Shown piece by piece: positions 8,993-17,678 of a DNA stretch of 64,000 nucleotides (the stretch's first letter is position 1; the number at the start of each line of letters is the position of its first letter). The DNA is from Flavobacterium sp. KACC 22763 (lineage in GTDB: Bacteria; Bacteroidota; Bacteroidia; Flavobacteriales; Flavobacteriaceae): the NCBI RefSeq assembly GCF_028736155.1, contig NZ_CP117879.1:806001-870000 (forward strand), given 5' to 3'. The notes beneath the pieces were generated by a model. The model ran no database searches, was not told where the DNA came from, and worked only from the letters and a program-made list of their open reading frames with translations. Made by a program: the position numbers and the translations under genes.

Positions 8993-9038
8993 TATCATCA
9001 ATGCTTAAGGTATAAAATTGATGATAACATAAAAATCT

Positions 9039-9383
9039 TTATATCATCGTTTTATTGAAATAGTTAGACTTTTCAAATTCCTGAATATTAATAGAAATTA
9101 CAGAAACTTCTGGAAGTAGCGCATTTAGTTTTGTGACGATTACTTTTGACAGATTGCTCTTTTGCTCGTCATTTCTACCTTCCATAATGTAACCGAAAAC
9201 ATGAATAAAATCATTTAGGGTATTTCCGTTGTTATAATACGTAAAAGGATTAATGCGTACTTTGATTTCAGAATCTGGGAAAAGATCAGTTGACAAAGCG
9301 GCATCAAAAACTCCCTGCATTATTTCGTCTGCAGCTAATCGGCGGAGTACATTTTCTGAGCAATCAATTATAAAGTGTGGCAT
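9039..9383 (-). CDS. 5-carboxymethyl-2-hydroxymuconate isomerase family protein
   Basis: This small 114-residue cytoplasmic enzyme belongs to the CHMI branch of the tautomerase superfamily. Members start with Met-Pro, the Pro being the N-terminal catalytic base after Met removal; this protein starts MPHFIIDCSENV, a clear family hallmark. Length matches the usual 110-125 residues. In homoprotocatechuate degradation the enzyme isomerises 5-carboxymethyl-2-hydroxymuconate, but no other gene of that pathway is in the window, so the substrate here is open. It stands alone between convergent and divergent neighbours. Confidence 0.85.
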   Translation of the reverse strand: MPHFIIDCSENVLRRLAADEIMQGVFDAALSTDLFPDSEIKVRINPFTYYNNGNTLNDFIHVFGYIMEGRNDEQKSNLSKVIVTKLNALLPEVSVISINIQEFEKSNYFNKTMI

Positions 9384-9461
9384 AATTTTAAGTTTTATAG
9401 GGTTTGTTGTAACAAAATTATAAAAAAGGTTACTTGTAATATTTTAGAATACACACTTTAT

Positions 9462-9469
9462 TATATTTG
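9462..9469 (+). promoter_or_regulatory. -7 box (TATATTTG) of the DUF6377 gene
   Basis: TATATTTG matches the Bacteroidota -7 consensus TAnnTTTG and lies 26 bases before the TTG start at 9496. That implies a short leader and supports the TTG as the real start. A clear -33 TTTG is not obvious. Confidence 0.6.
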
Positions 9470-9495
9470 TATATCTTATTTATTTTTTTGTCAGT

Positions 9496-11142
9496 TTGAA
9501 AAATCTATTTCTTTCCGTTTTTATAGTTCTTATCAGCTTTCCTCTTTTTGCATCGGAGAGCACAGATGTTATATTAAAAGAATTAAATGAGGCAATCAAA
9601 AACAAACAGCAATACGTAAAGATTAAAGAAGAACGAATTGCGAACTTCAAGAAAATTAAATCGGAGAATCTTACCAAAGAGCAGGAGTATAATTACAATA
9701 AAACACTGTATTTAGAATATCAGAAACTAAATTCCGATTCGGCAATTCAATACGTAAAAAAGAATATCAAAATTGCAGAAGAACTTCAGAATAAAGAACT
9801 TTTTAATTTAGCCCAACTGCAACTCGTAACGCTTTATTCTTCTTCTGGAAAATACCGTGAATCTGAAGCCATTTTAAAGAGTATTAATAAAAAAAGCCTT
9901 CCGGCTTCCTTACTCCCAAATTATTATATTTCGTATCGTGAGTTTTTCGAGCATTATGCAGCTAATAGTTACAGTGCAGAATACAGAAAACAGATTGGAA
10001 AATATCGTGATTCTTTGTTAGGGATTTTAAATCCGAATACTTTAGATTATCAGATCAACAGAATCCAACAGGAAATTTTTATTCATAGAAAATATAAAGA
10101 ATCTGAAAAGCAATTACTCTCTTTATTGAGTAAAACAAAAGACGAAAGTCCAAACTATGCCATGATTACTTACTTGTTGGGGAAAATAGGCGAAGCGACA
10201 CATGATTTGGAAGCCAGAAAAAGATACTACGCACTTTCTGCTACTTCAGATATTAAAAACGCCAATAAAGACAATGCTTCTTTACAGGAACTGGCTTTGG
10301 TTTTTTACGAAATAGGGGATGTCGATATGGCTTATAAACTTACACAATCGGCTATTGAAGACGCGCTTTATTGCAATGTCCAGTTTCGTACACTTTTAAT
10401 GTCAGAAGTTTATTCTATCATCAATACCGTATATTTAGAACGTGAGGCACAAAGAAAAAGCGAATTACAGATTTACTTGCTTTGCATCAGTCTACTTTCG
10501 TTGTTTTTGATCGTTGCAGTTATTTATGTTTATATACAGATGAAAAAGGTTTCGAGAATTCGATCAGAACTTTTCGAAACCAGTCAGAAATTAGCGGAAT
10601 TAAACAAAGATATTACCGAAACAAACAGTCAGCTTCAGGAAAGTAATCTGCAATTGTCTGAAGCTAATTTAGTTAAAGAAGAATATATTGCGCATTTCTT
10701 CAATCTTTGTTCAACTTATATCAATAAGCTAGAGAATTATCGTATTATTTTAAACAAGAAAGCAACGGCGAAACAATTCGATGAGATTTATAAAATACTA
10801 AAATCAACTACTTTGGTTGATAATGAATTGGAAGAATTATACAAGAATTTTGATATTATCTTTTTGAACTTATATCCAACATTCGTAAAAGATTTTAATG
10901 CTTTATTAATCCCAGAAGAGCAGATTGTTCTCAAGCAAAATGAGTTGCTAAATACCGAGCTTCGAATTTTTGCTTTAATCAGATTAGGAATTACTGATAG
11001 TGTTAAAATAGCGGCATTTTTGCGTTATTCTTTAAGCACAATTTACAACTATCGCACAAGAGCTCGAAATAAGGCCGCAGTTTCGCGAAATGATTTCGAA
11101 GAAATGGTCATGAAAATCGGCTCAAAGTCTTTGAAAGTATAA
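9496..11142 (+). CDS. DUF6377-type membrane regulator
   Basis: This 548-residue protein starts with a signal peptide (KNLFLSVFIVLISFPLFASE), followed by a helical, TPR-like periplasmic region (about 25-325). A single membrane segment follows (IYLLCISLLSLFLIVAVIYVY), then a cytoplasmic coiled coil (LAELNKDITETNSQLQESN). A C-terminal helical region contains LRIFALIRLGITDSVKIAAF and LRYSLSTIYNYRTRARNK, which resembles a LuxR-like helix-turn-helix. This is the layout of DUF6377 proteins in Bacteroidota, which sit near carbohydrate-use genes and probably act as one-piece membrane regulators. The start is TTG; no in-frame ATG precedes the signal peptide. The GH3 gene 200 bases downstream is a plausible target. 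Confidence 0.8.
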   Translation: MKNLFLSVFIVLISFPLFASESTDVILKELNEAIKNKQQYVKIKEERIANFKKIKSENLTKEQEYNYNKTLYLEYQKLNSDSAIQYVKKNIKIAEELQNKELFNLAQLQLVTLYSSSGKYRESEAILKSINKKSLPASLLPNYYISYREFFEHYAANSYSAEYRKQIGKYRDSLLGILNPNTLDYQINRIQQEIFIHRKYKESEKQLLSLLSKTKDESPNYAMITYLLGKIGEATHDLEARKRYYALSATSDIKNANKDNASLQELALVFYEIGDVDMAYKLTQSAIEDALYCNVQFRTLLMSEVYSIINTVYLEREAQRKSELQIYLLCISLLSLFLIVAVIYVYIQMKKVSRIRSELFETSQKLAELNKDITETNSQLQESNLQLSEANLVKEEYIAHFFNLCSTYINKLENYRIILNKKATAKQFDEIYKILKSTTLVDNELEELYKNFDIIFLNLYPTFVKDFNALLIPEEQIVLKQNELLNTELRIFALIRLGITDSVKIAAFLRYSLSTIYNYRTRARNKAAVSRNDFEEMVMKIGSKSLKV

Positions 11143-11348
11143 ATATTCGTTTTAAATCTACTACTTTTTTTACTGTTTTTGAAAATTTAAAAATCTGTAA
11201 ATCAGTAATTTAATTTTTTAATTCACTACTTTTTTCTATCCAAAAATGTAACTTGTACGATAACGTTTTAGTTTTACAATATGATAAAAAAGTTTTTTTC
11301 TCAAGAAGACTTTCCCTATTATAAACTAATGCTTTAATAATTACTGTT

Positions 11349-13565
11349 ATGTTAAAAAACGTTAAAACAATTGTTGTTTTACTTTTACTAAGTTCTGTTG
11401 GAATGAATGCTCAGAACAAAGTTCCAGTTTATCTAGACGATAAAAAACCGATTGAAGAGCGTGTGGAAGATGCGCTTAAACGAATGACTACCGAAGAGAA
11501 AATTGCCATGATTCATGCGCAGTCTAAATTTAGTTCTCCAGGTGTAAAACGTCTTGGAATTCCAGAAAACTGGATGACCGATGGACCACACGGAATTCGT
11601 GCTGAGGTAAAATGGGACGAATGGGATCAGGCAGGTTGGACAAACGACTCTTGTATTGCTTTTCCTGCGCTTACTGCACTTTCATCGACATGGAACAAAG
11701 AATTGGCTTCTTTATATGGTAAATCTATTGGAGAAGAGGCGCGCTACCGTAACAAAAATGTATTATTAGGGCCTGGTGTAAACATTTACAGAAGTCCGTT
11801 AAACGGGCGTAACTTCGAATATATGGGAGAAGATCCGTTTTTAGCTTCAAAAATGGTTGTTCCTTATATTAAAGGAGTTCAGTCAAATGGAGTTGCGGCT
11901 TGCGTAAAACATTTTGCATTAAACAATCAGGAAACTAAACGTAATTCTGTTGACGTAATTGTTGACGATCGCGCATTGTACGAAATTTATCTTCCTGCTT
12001 TTAAAGCTGCAGTTCAAGAAGGTGATGTTTGGTCAATTATGGGAGCTTACAATAAATACAAAGGACAGCAATGCTGTCATAACGAATATTTGTTAAACGA
12101 TATTCTTCGCGGAGAATGGGGCTTCAAAGGAGTTGTAGTTTCTGACTGGGGTGGTGTAAACGATACTAAACAAGCTATAAATAATGGATTGGATATGGAA
12201 TTTGGTTCTTGGACAAATGGTTTGTCTTGGGGAACAAGTAATGCTTATGACAACTATTATTTAGCAAAACCATATTCTGAAATGATCAGAAAAGGAGAAG
12301 TTGGAACTAAGGAATTAGACGAAAAAGTACGTCGTATTCTACGTTTGTCTTTCTTGACAACAATGGATAGAAATCGTCCTTTTGGATCTTTTGGAACAGA
12401 AGAACATGCTATTGCAGGACGCAAAATTGCTGAAGAAGGAATTGTTTTATTGCAAAACAACAACAACATTTTGCCAATCAATCTTTCTAAAACTAAAAAG
12501 ATTGCTGTAATTGGAGAAAATGCGATTAAAATGATGACTGTTGGTGGAGGAAGTTCTTCACTTAAAGCTAGATATGAAATCACTCCATTAGAAGGTTTGA
12601 AGAAAAGAATCGGAAATCAAGCTGAAATTGTATACGCAAGAGGTTATGTAGGAGATCCTACAAGTAACTATAACGGAGTTGTGGCTAAAGTAAGTTTAGA
12701 AGACAAACGTTCTCCAGCTGAGTTAACTGCAGAAGCTTTAAAAGTGGCAAAAGATGCTGACATTGTTCTTTTCATCGGTGGATTGAACAAAAGTCCAAAT
12801 CAAGACGACGAAGGACATGATCGTAATGAATTGAATTTATCTTATGGTCAGGATAAATTAATCAGCGATTTAGCGAAAGTAAACAAAAACATTGTTTTCG
12901 TAAACATTTCTGGAAATGCAATCGCAATGCCTTGGATTAAAGAAGTTCCTGGAATTGTTCAAGGATGGTTTCTAGGAACTGAAGCTGGAAATGCTTTAGC
13001 AAATGTTTTGGTTGGAGATGTGAATCCGTCAGGAAAATTATCTTTCACTTTCCCAGTAAAATTATCTGATAACGGAGCTCATGCTTTAGGAGAATTCCCA
13101 GGTGGTGATTCAGTAAAATACAATGAAGGAATTTTTGTAGGTTACCGTTGGGCAGATAAAAACAAAATCAAACCATTGTTCTCTTTTGGGCACGGTTTAA
13201 GCTACACGACTTTTGCTTACGGAAAAGTAACAGCAGATAAAAAACAAATAAACGCTGGAGATAAAATCACATTCTCAGTAAACGTAAAAAACACAGGAAG
13301 CAGAGAAGGTTCTGAAGTAGTGCAATTGTACATTGCAGATTTAAAATCTTCATTGCCACGTCCGGTAAAAGAATTAAAAGGTTTTGAGAAAGTAGCCCTT
13401 AAAGCTGGAGAAGAAAAAACAGTAACTTTTACAGTTGATAAAGCGGCTTTAAGTTTCTTCGATGATAAAAAACACGACTGGGTTGCTGAACCTGGCGATT
13501 TTGAAGCAATAATTGGTGCTTCTTCAACAGATATTAAATCTAAAGTGAATTTTTCACTTAAATAA
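11349..13565 (+). CDS. Secreted glycoside hydrolase family 3 beta-glucosidase-like enzyme
   Basis: This is a 738-residue exported enzyme with a signal peptide (MLKNVKTIVVLLLLSSVGMNAQ). The GH3 N-terminal barrel spans about 40-360, with substrate-binding MTDGPHGIR and VKHFALNNQE. The catalytic nucleophile Asp266 is in GVVVSDWGG. The GH3 C-terminal sandwich (about 390-610) has the GGLNKSPNQDDEGHDR loop that usually supplies the acid/base Glu. A fibronectin III-like domain closes the protein (about 660-735). Its likely role is release of terminal beta-linked glucose or xylose from oligosaccharides in the periplasm or outside. A terminator follows at 13598-13632. Confidence 0.93.
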   Translation: MLKNVKTIVVLLLLSSVGMNAQNKVPVYLDDKKPIEERVEDALKRMTTEEKIAMIHAQSKFSSPGVKRLGIPENWMTDGPHGIRAEVKWDEWDQAGWTNDSCIAFPALTALSSTWNKELASLYGKSIGEEARYRNKNVLLGPGVNIYRSPLNGRNFEYMGEDPFLASKMVVPYIKGVQSNGVAACVKHFALNNQETKRNSVDVIVDDRALYEIYLPAFKAAVQEGDVWSIMGAYNKYKGQQCCHNEYLLNDILRGEWGFKGVVVSDWGGVNDTKQAINNGLDMEFGSWTNGLSWGTSNAYDNYYLAKPYSEMIRKGEVGTKELDEKVRRILRLSFLTTMDRNRPFGSFGTEEHAIAGRKIAEEGIVLLQNNNNILPINLSKTKKIAVIGENAIKMMTVGGGSSSLKARYEITPLEGLKKRIGNQAEIVYARGYVGDPTSNYNGVVAKVSLEDKRSPAELTAEALKVAKDADIVLFIGGLNKSPNQDDEGHDRNELNLSYGQDKLISDLAKVNKNIVFVNISGNAIAMPWIKEVPGIVQGWFLGTEAGNALANVLVGDVNPSGKLSFTFPVKLSDNGAHALGEFPGGDSVKYNEGIFVGYRWADKNKIKPLFSFGHGLSYTTFAYGKVTADKKQINAGDKITFSVNVKNTGSREGSEVVQLYIADLKSSLPRPVKELKGFEKVALKAGEEKTVTFTVDKAALSFFDDKKHDWVAEPGDFEAIIGASSTDIKSKVNFSLK

Positions 13566-13597
13566 GTTTTTTTATTTCTAAAAATTGGTTGGTTTGT

Positions 13598-13632
13598 AAA
13601 GCTGCAAGTGTAAAAATTTGCAGCTTTGCTTT
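13598..13632 (+). terminator. Terminator after GH3 gene
   Basis: A 10-bp stem (aaagctgcaa with ttgcagcttt) followed by a T-rich stretch lies 32 bases past the GH3 stop. Confidence 0.75.
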
Positions 13633-13646
13633 TAGTTTAAATTCAC

Positions 13647-13747
13647 CATTAAGACATTAAGAAACATAAAGAATAGCTTTATTGTCTTATATTTTGAGCT
13701 AAGTTCATGAAGTAAGAGCTTAATTTTCTTAATATCTTAATGGTTTT
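13647..13747. repeat. ATTAAG-word inverted repeat
   Basis: The left arm accattaagacattaagaa pairs imperfectly with the right arm ttcttaatatcttaatggt, with a second internal pair of words. The design (short words at a period of about 7-9 bases) is like the CTAAG repeats but with different words. It lies between the GH3 terminator and the DUF1349 gene and ends about 7 bases before the start codon. Confidence 0.75.
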
Positions 13748-13753
13748 AAAAAA

Positions 13754-14407
13754 ATGGATATGAAAAAAATTACGCTCGCAATATTGACTTTATTTTTTGC
13801 GAAGAATATTTCAGCACAAAGTCTAAATAAAATGCAATGGTTTAATGAACCTGAAAAATGGGAAATTAAAAACAATGCTTTAATAATGAATGTTACTGCG
13901 AATAGTGATTATTGGAGAATTTCGCATTATGGTTTTACAGTCGATGACGCGCCTTTTTACTACACAACTTATGGTGGCGAATTTGAAGCAAAAGTAAAAT
14001 TGACAGGGAATTACATTGCCCGTTTTGACCAAATGGGATTGATGATTCGTATCGACGAAAAGAATTACATTAAAACAGGAGTAGAGTTTGTTGACGGAAA
14101 ATTTAATGTCAGCACCGTTGTAACACACGATAAAAGTGACTGGAGCGTTACGACTCTAGATAAGGTTCCGCCTTTTATCTGGATTAAAGCTGTACGACGA
14201 TTAGATGCTGTTGAGATATTTTATTCTTTTGATGATAAAAATTATATCATGACCAGAAATGCGCCTTTGCAAGATAACACGCCTGTGATGGTTGGTTTAA
14301 TGGCCGCTTCTCCAGACGGAAAAGGTTTTGAAGCAAAATTCGAAAACTTCACCGTAAAACACTTGCCAGACCAAAGAAGATTAGAATGGCTTAAAAATCA
14401 CCAATAG
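13754..14407 (+). CDS. Secreted DUF1349 (concanavalin-like) protein
   Basis: This 217-residue exported protein has a signal peptide (KKITLAILTLFFAKNISAQ) and a single DUF1349 domain, a beta-sandwich of the concanavalin/lectin type. Typical words are FDQMGLMIRIDEKNYIKTGVEF and KAVRRLDAVEIFYSFD, with MVGLMAASPDGKGFEAKFENF near the C-terminus. Related proteins are thought to bind or act on carbohydrates, but no catalytic residues can be named. It lies between a GH3 hydrolase and an acyltransferase. Either ATG at 13754 or the one at 13760 could be the start; the latter gives a cleaner signal peptide. Confidence 0.85.
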   Translation: MDMKKITLAILTLFFAKNISAQSLNKMQWFNEPEKWEIKNNALIMNVTANSDYWRISHYGFTVDDAPFYYTTYGGEFEAKVKLTGNYIARFDQMGLMIRIDEKNYIKTGVEFVDGKFNVSTVVTHDKSDWSVTTLDKVPPFIWIKAVRRLDAVEIFYSFDDKNYIMTRNAPLQDNTPVMVGLMAASPDGKGFEAKFENFTVKHLPDQRRLEWLKNHQ

Positions 14408-14484
14408 ATTAAATTTCAATTTTTAAATTCCAAATTCCAAAAACTTAAACTTTAAATCATAACTTAACCTTAAACCAAAAACAA

Positions 14485-15636
14485 ATGAGTTCAATTTCAT
14501 CTGATATTAAACCAAAAAAACATTACGAAATACTTGATGGTCTGCGTGGTGTAGCGGCTATTTTGGTAGTTGCGTTTCATATTTTTGAAGCTTTTGCTGG
14601 CGGAAATCGTTTTAAACAAATTATAAATCACGGATATCTTGCCGTAGATTTCTTTTTCCTTTTGTCCGGATTTGTTGTCGCTTATGCGTACGACGATCGT
14701 TGGGTAAAAATGGGACAATGGGAGTTTTACAAACGCCGTTTGATTCGTTTACAGCCAATGGTAATCATGGGAATGATCATTGGTGCTATCTTTTATTACT
14801 TTCAAGCCTCAGATATACTTTTCCCTCAAATTGCAGGAATGGAAGTATGGAAAGTTATTCTAACAATGGTCATCGGATTTACATTGCTGCCAATTCCTCC
14901 TTCATTAGAAATTAGAGGTTGGGGAGAAATGCATCCTTTAAACGGTCCGGCATGGTCGCTTTTTTTCGAATATATTGCAAACATCTTGTACGCCGTTATC
15001 TTCCGTAAATTTTCGAATAAAGTAATGTCAGTTTTTGTGCTGCTATTTGCCGGACTGTTATTTCATTATACTGTTTTTGGGCCAAAAGGTGACGTTATCG
15101 GCGGATGGTCATTCAATGTAGAGCAATTATATGTTGGTTTTACCCGATTATTGTATCCGTTTTTTGCTGGAGTTTTACTGTGCCGTTTAGGGAAATTAAT
15201 CCATGTAAAAAATGCTTTTTGGATTTGCAGTATTTTGATCACTATTGTTTTGGCATTACCAAGATTTGGAGACGAAAACAGTCTTTGGATCAATGGTTTG
15301 TATGAATCAATCTGTATTATTTTTATTTTCCCAATAATTGTGGCAATTGGAGCAGGAGGAGAAATTAAAAACGAATTTTCATTAAAAATCTGTAAGCTTC
15401 TAGGAGATATCTCTTATCCAATTTATATCACACATTATCCATTAATTTATTGGTTTACAGCATGGGTTGTAGACAACAAAGTAACAATGGAAGACGGTTA
15501 TTTAGAAGGAATTGGAGTTTTAATCGTAAGTATAATTCTAGCTTTTGTATGTTTAAAATTATATGATGAACCAGTTAGAAAATGGCTGATGAAGAAATTT
15601 CAGAAAAAAAAAGTTTCTGAGGTTCTAAGTAACTAA
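14485..15636 (+). CDS. Acyltransferase 3 family (OafA/YrhL-like) membrane protein
   Basis: This integral membrane acyltransferase has 383 residues and about ten helices. The family signature ILDGLRGVAAILVVAFHIFE is at residues 16-35, with the catalytic His in VAFH, followed by YLAVDFFFLLSGFVVAYAY and YKRRLIRLQP. Such enzymes transfer acetyl or other acyl groups to sugars of surface polysaccharides or to small secreted molecules. The final residues (SEVLSN) and the stop codon are encoded by words of a CTAAG repeat that begins near 15613, so the C-terminal tail is probably not functionally constrained. The substrate is unknown. Confidence 0.92.
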   Translation: MSSISSDIKPKKHYEILDGLRGVAAILVVAFHIFEAFAGGNRFKQIINHGYLAVDFFFLLSGFVVAYAYDDRWVKMGQWEFYKRRLIRLQPMVIMGMIIGAIFYYFQASDILFPQIAGMEVWKVILTMVIGFTLLPIPPSLEIRGWGEMHPLNGPAWSLFFEYIANILYAVIFRKFSNKVMSVFVLLFAGLLFHYTVFGPKGDVIGGWSFNVEQLYVGFTRLLYPFFAGVLLCRLGKLIHVKNAFWICSILITIVLALPRFGDENSLWINGLYESICIIFIFPIIVAIGAGGEIKNEFSLKICKLLGDISYPIYITHYPLIYWFTAWVVDNKVTMEDGYLEGIGVLIVSIILAFVCLKLYDEPVRKWLMKKFQKKKVSEVLSN

Positions 15637-15722
15637 GGTTCTAAGATAATAAAGATTGGTCAAAAAGGATTCTAAGATAAAACTTAGTCACTTAGAATTT
15701 TAGTTTCTTAGCGTCTTTTAAA
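15613..15722. repeat. CTAAG-word inverted repeat overlapping a gene 3' end
   Basis: The left arm (ctgaggttctaagtaactaa and following words) includes the last codons and stop of the acyltransferase gene. The right arm (cttagtcacttagaatttta, cttagcgtc) lies near 15685-15715. A separate right-arm-like fragment lies at 15836-15873, after the terminator. Confidence 0.8.
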
Positions 15723-15760
15723 AAATTGAATTTCTAAATTTTGTTAGTTATAGATATTCA

Positions 15761-15795
15761 AAAAGGGATGAAGTTTTAAACTTCATCCCTTTCGT
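15761..15795. terminator. Bidirectional terminator between acyltransferase and OYE genes
   Basis: A perfect 12-bp stem (aaagggatgaag at 15762-15773 with cttcatcccttt at 15781-15792, 7-base loop). It sits between two convergent genes. Confidence 0.8.
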
Positions 15796-15879
15796 ATTTA
15801 AGTACAGTTCGGTTTTCAGTAAGAAGCAGTAAAAAAACTTAGCATCTTAGCATCTCAGAACCTTAGCATCTTTAAAAAA

Positions 15880-16986
15880 TTATTCTAAAACCAATTGCCC
15901 TAAAGCTTCTTTACTGAAACCTTTTAGCTCATCAGTTTTTCCAGCTTTAATTTTAGCCACCCAGTTTGGATCTGATAAAAGAGGTCTTCCAACAGCAACC
16001 AAATCAAAATCGCCTCTGTCGAAACGTCTGTTTAGTTCTTCTAAAGAAGTTGGTTGAGAGCTTTCTCCAGCAAATGCGCCAAAGAAATCGCCAGAAAGAC
16101 CAACAGAACCTACAGTAATAGTTGGAGCTCCCGTTACTTTTTTAGCCCATCCTGCAAAGTTTAAATCAGAACCTTCAAATTCTGGTTCCCAGAAACGACG
16201 TTGAGAAGCGTGAATAATATCAACTCCAGCATCAACAAGAGGAGTTAGCCAAGCTTCTAATTCCTGTGGATTTTTAGCCAATTTATAATTGTAATCAGAA
16301 GGTTTAAATTGAGAGAATCGCATGATAACAGCAAAATCATCACCAACTTGTCTTCTAACTTCTTTAACTACTTCAATAGCAAATCGGTTACGTTCTGGCA
16401 AAGTTTTTCCGCCATAAATATCATCACGCAAGTTAGTTTCAGCTCTAAAGAACTGATCGATTAAATAACCGTGTGCACCGTGAATTTCGACAGTGTCAAA
16501 TCCTAATCTTTTAGCATCGGCAGCAGCTTTACCAAAAGCAAGAATGGTATCTTCGATATCTTTTTCAGACATAGCAACGCCATTTCTAAAATCAGGACGG
16601 TTTAATCCAGATGGACCTTCAAACGGAACAGGAGGAACCCATCCAGAATGATGATTGTCCATAATTCCCATATGCCAGATTTGCGGCCCCATTTTTCCGC
16701 CCCCAGCATGAACTTCATCAATCACTTTTTTCCATCCGTTTAAAGCTAGATCGCCATAAAAGTGAGGAACATTAGCATCATTAGAAGAAGATTTTCTGTC
16801 AATAACAGTTCCTTCAGATAAAATTAAACCAACTTCGCCCTCAGCTCTTTTTTGGTAGTAAGCTGCGACTTCATCAGTCGGGACTCCGTTAGGAGAAAAA
16901 GAGCGCGTCATTGGCGCCATTACGATTCGGTTTTTCAGATTTAACGACTTTAAGTTAAATTCAGAAAAGAGGTTGTTTGTACTCAT
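15880..16986 (-). CDS. NADH:flavin oxidoreductase, old yellow enzyme family
   Basis: This 368-residue FMN enzyme of the old yellow enzyme family should reduce the double bond of alpha,beta-unsaturated aldehydes and ketones or other electrophiles with NAD(P)H. FMN and active-site words are present in order: NRIVMAPMTRSFSPNG, QIWHMG, FDTVEIHGAHGYLIDQF, LRDDIYGG, and the phosphate-binding end TVGSVG and LVAVGRPLLSDPNW. Length fits the classical single-domain type. The start lies 7 bases after the stop of an ArsR-family regulator transcribed in the same direction, so both form one operon, presumably induced by the electrophile or oxidant the regulator senses. Confidence 0.94.
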   Translation of the reverse strand: MSTNNLFSEFNLKSLNLKNRIVMAPMTRSFSPNGVPTDEVAAYYQKRAEGEVGLILSEGTVIDRKSSSNDANVPHFYGDLALNGWKKVIDEVHAGGGKMGPQIWHMGIMDNHHSGWVPPVPFEGPSGLNRPDFRNGVAMSEKDIEDTILAFGKAAADAKRLGFDTVEIHGAHGYLIDQFFRAETNLRDDIYGGKTLPERNRFAIEVVKEVRRQVGDDFAVIMRFSQFKPSDYNYKLAKNPQELEAWLTPLVDAGVDIIHASQRRFWEPEFEGSDLNFAGWAKKVTGAPTITVGSVGLSGDFFGAFAGESSQPTSLEELNRRFDRGDFDLVAVGRPLLSDPNWVAKIKAGKTDELKGFSKEALGQLVLE

Positions 16987-16993
16987 AGTAATT

Positions 16994-17296
16994 TTACAAA
17001 TTAGATTGAATTAATTTACTAAGTGCTTCAAAGGCACCTTCGTTACGTTTATAATAAGTCCATTGTCCAACGCGTTTCGCTTCAATAAAACCAGCGCGCT
17101 GTAAAATAGACAGATATTCAGATACTGTAGATTGTGTCAAACCTGCTTTGGCTTGAATCTGCCCAACGCAGACTCCATGCTCAAATCCGGCATGTTCTAG
17201 CTGTCCCGGAAAGTTGATTTCTGGTTCTTTCAGCCATTCCAGCATTTGCAGTCTGGATTTATTGGATAATGCTTTAAAAATTTCTATCGTTTCCAT
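16994..17296 (-). CDS. ArsR-family winged-helix regulator
   Basis: This 100-residue DNA-binding repressor has a winged helix spanning most of the protein: EIFKALSNKSRLQMLEWL, then CVGQIQAKAGLTQSTVSEYL (recognition helix) and LQRAGFIEAKRVGQWTYYK (wing). The Cys is in GVCVGQI, in place of the arsenical ELCVCD motif, so a one-Cys redox or electrophile sensor is more likely than arsenic sensing. The promoter carries a perfect inverted repeat at 17304-17327 that overlaps a -7 box at 17301-17308, which fits autorepression. It heads the operon with the old yellow enzyme. The inducer is inferred, not seen. Confidence 0.92.
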   Translation of the reverse strand: METIEIFKALSNKSRLQMLEWLKEPEINFPGQLEHAGFEHGVCVGQIQAKAGLTQSTVSEYLSILQRAGFIEAKRVGQWTYYKRNEGAFEALSKLIQSNL

Positions 17297-17300
17297 GGTG

Positions 17301-17308
17301 CAAATATA
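17301..17308 (-). promoter_or_regulatory. -7 box of the ArsR/OYE operon
   Basis: On the minus strand these bases read TATATTTG, a match to TAnnTTTG, five bases from the ATG at 17296. The transcript would have almost no leader. The box overlaps one arm of the operator at 17304-17327. Confidence 0.6.
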
Positions 17309-17327
17309 TCGACTTTTCCCGATATAT
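17304..17327. promoter_or_regulatory. Probable ArsR-family operator
   Basis: A perfect inverted repeat, atatatcg at 17304-17311 and cgatatat at 17320-17327 with an 8-base spacer, matches the size of a site for an ArsR dimer. It overlaps the -7 box, so binding would block initiation. Confidence 0.65.
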
Positions 17328-17431
17328 GGATTTAAAGAAAAATATTTAGGATAATTTTGTGATATAGGAGGGAATGATGAAGTAAAAATGATAGAAGATT
17401 TAAGAAAGAAATTTATATTTGCTGATGTATT

Positions 17432-17646
17432 AATCTCGCAAAGTCACGGAGTCGCAAAGTTATTTTTGAAAGGCCTTCAGTTTTAACTGGAGGTATTCAG
17501 AAGGTTATAAAAAAGGCTTTAGCAAAATCTACAGATTTTTGGCTAAAGCCTTCGTGAACTTATATTTTGTATATCTACAGCTAAAGCTGGAGGCAATTCA
17601 ATTGCAAAATTAAAAACTTTGCGACTCTGGGGCTTTGCGAGATTAA
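17432..17646. repeat. Three-shell nested inverted repeat
   Basis: The outer shell pairs taatctcgcaaagtc-type words (about 17430-17460) with ctttgcgactctggggcttt and gcgagatta (about 17620-17646). The middle shell pairs cttcagttttaactggagg with cagctaaagctggagg (about 17475-17494 and 17578-17594). The inner shell is an aaggctttagc/ggctaaagcctt hairpin (about 17513-17552). It fills most of the 382-base gap between the ArsR promoter and the TlpA gene. The right outer arm is open in the TlpA frame and gives a false extended start at 17619. Confidence 0.85.
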
Positions 17647-17678
17647 AACAGCCCTGTATTTATCAAATAAACTTAACT

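Noticed and set aside
17619..17678. Upstream extension of the TlpA ORF.
   Set aside because: It comes from a repeat arm and would bury the signal peptide.
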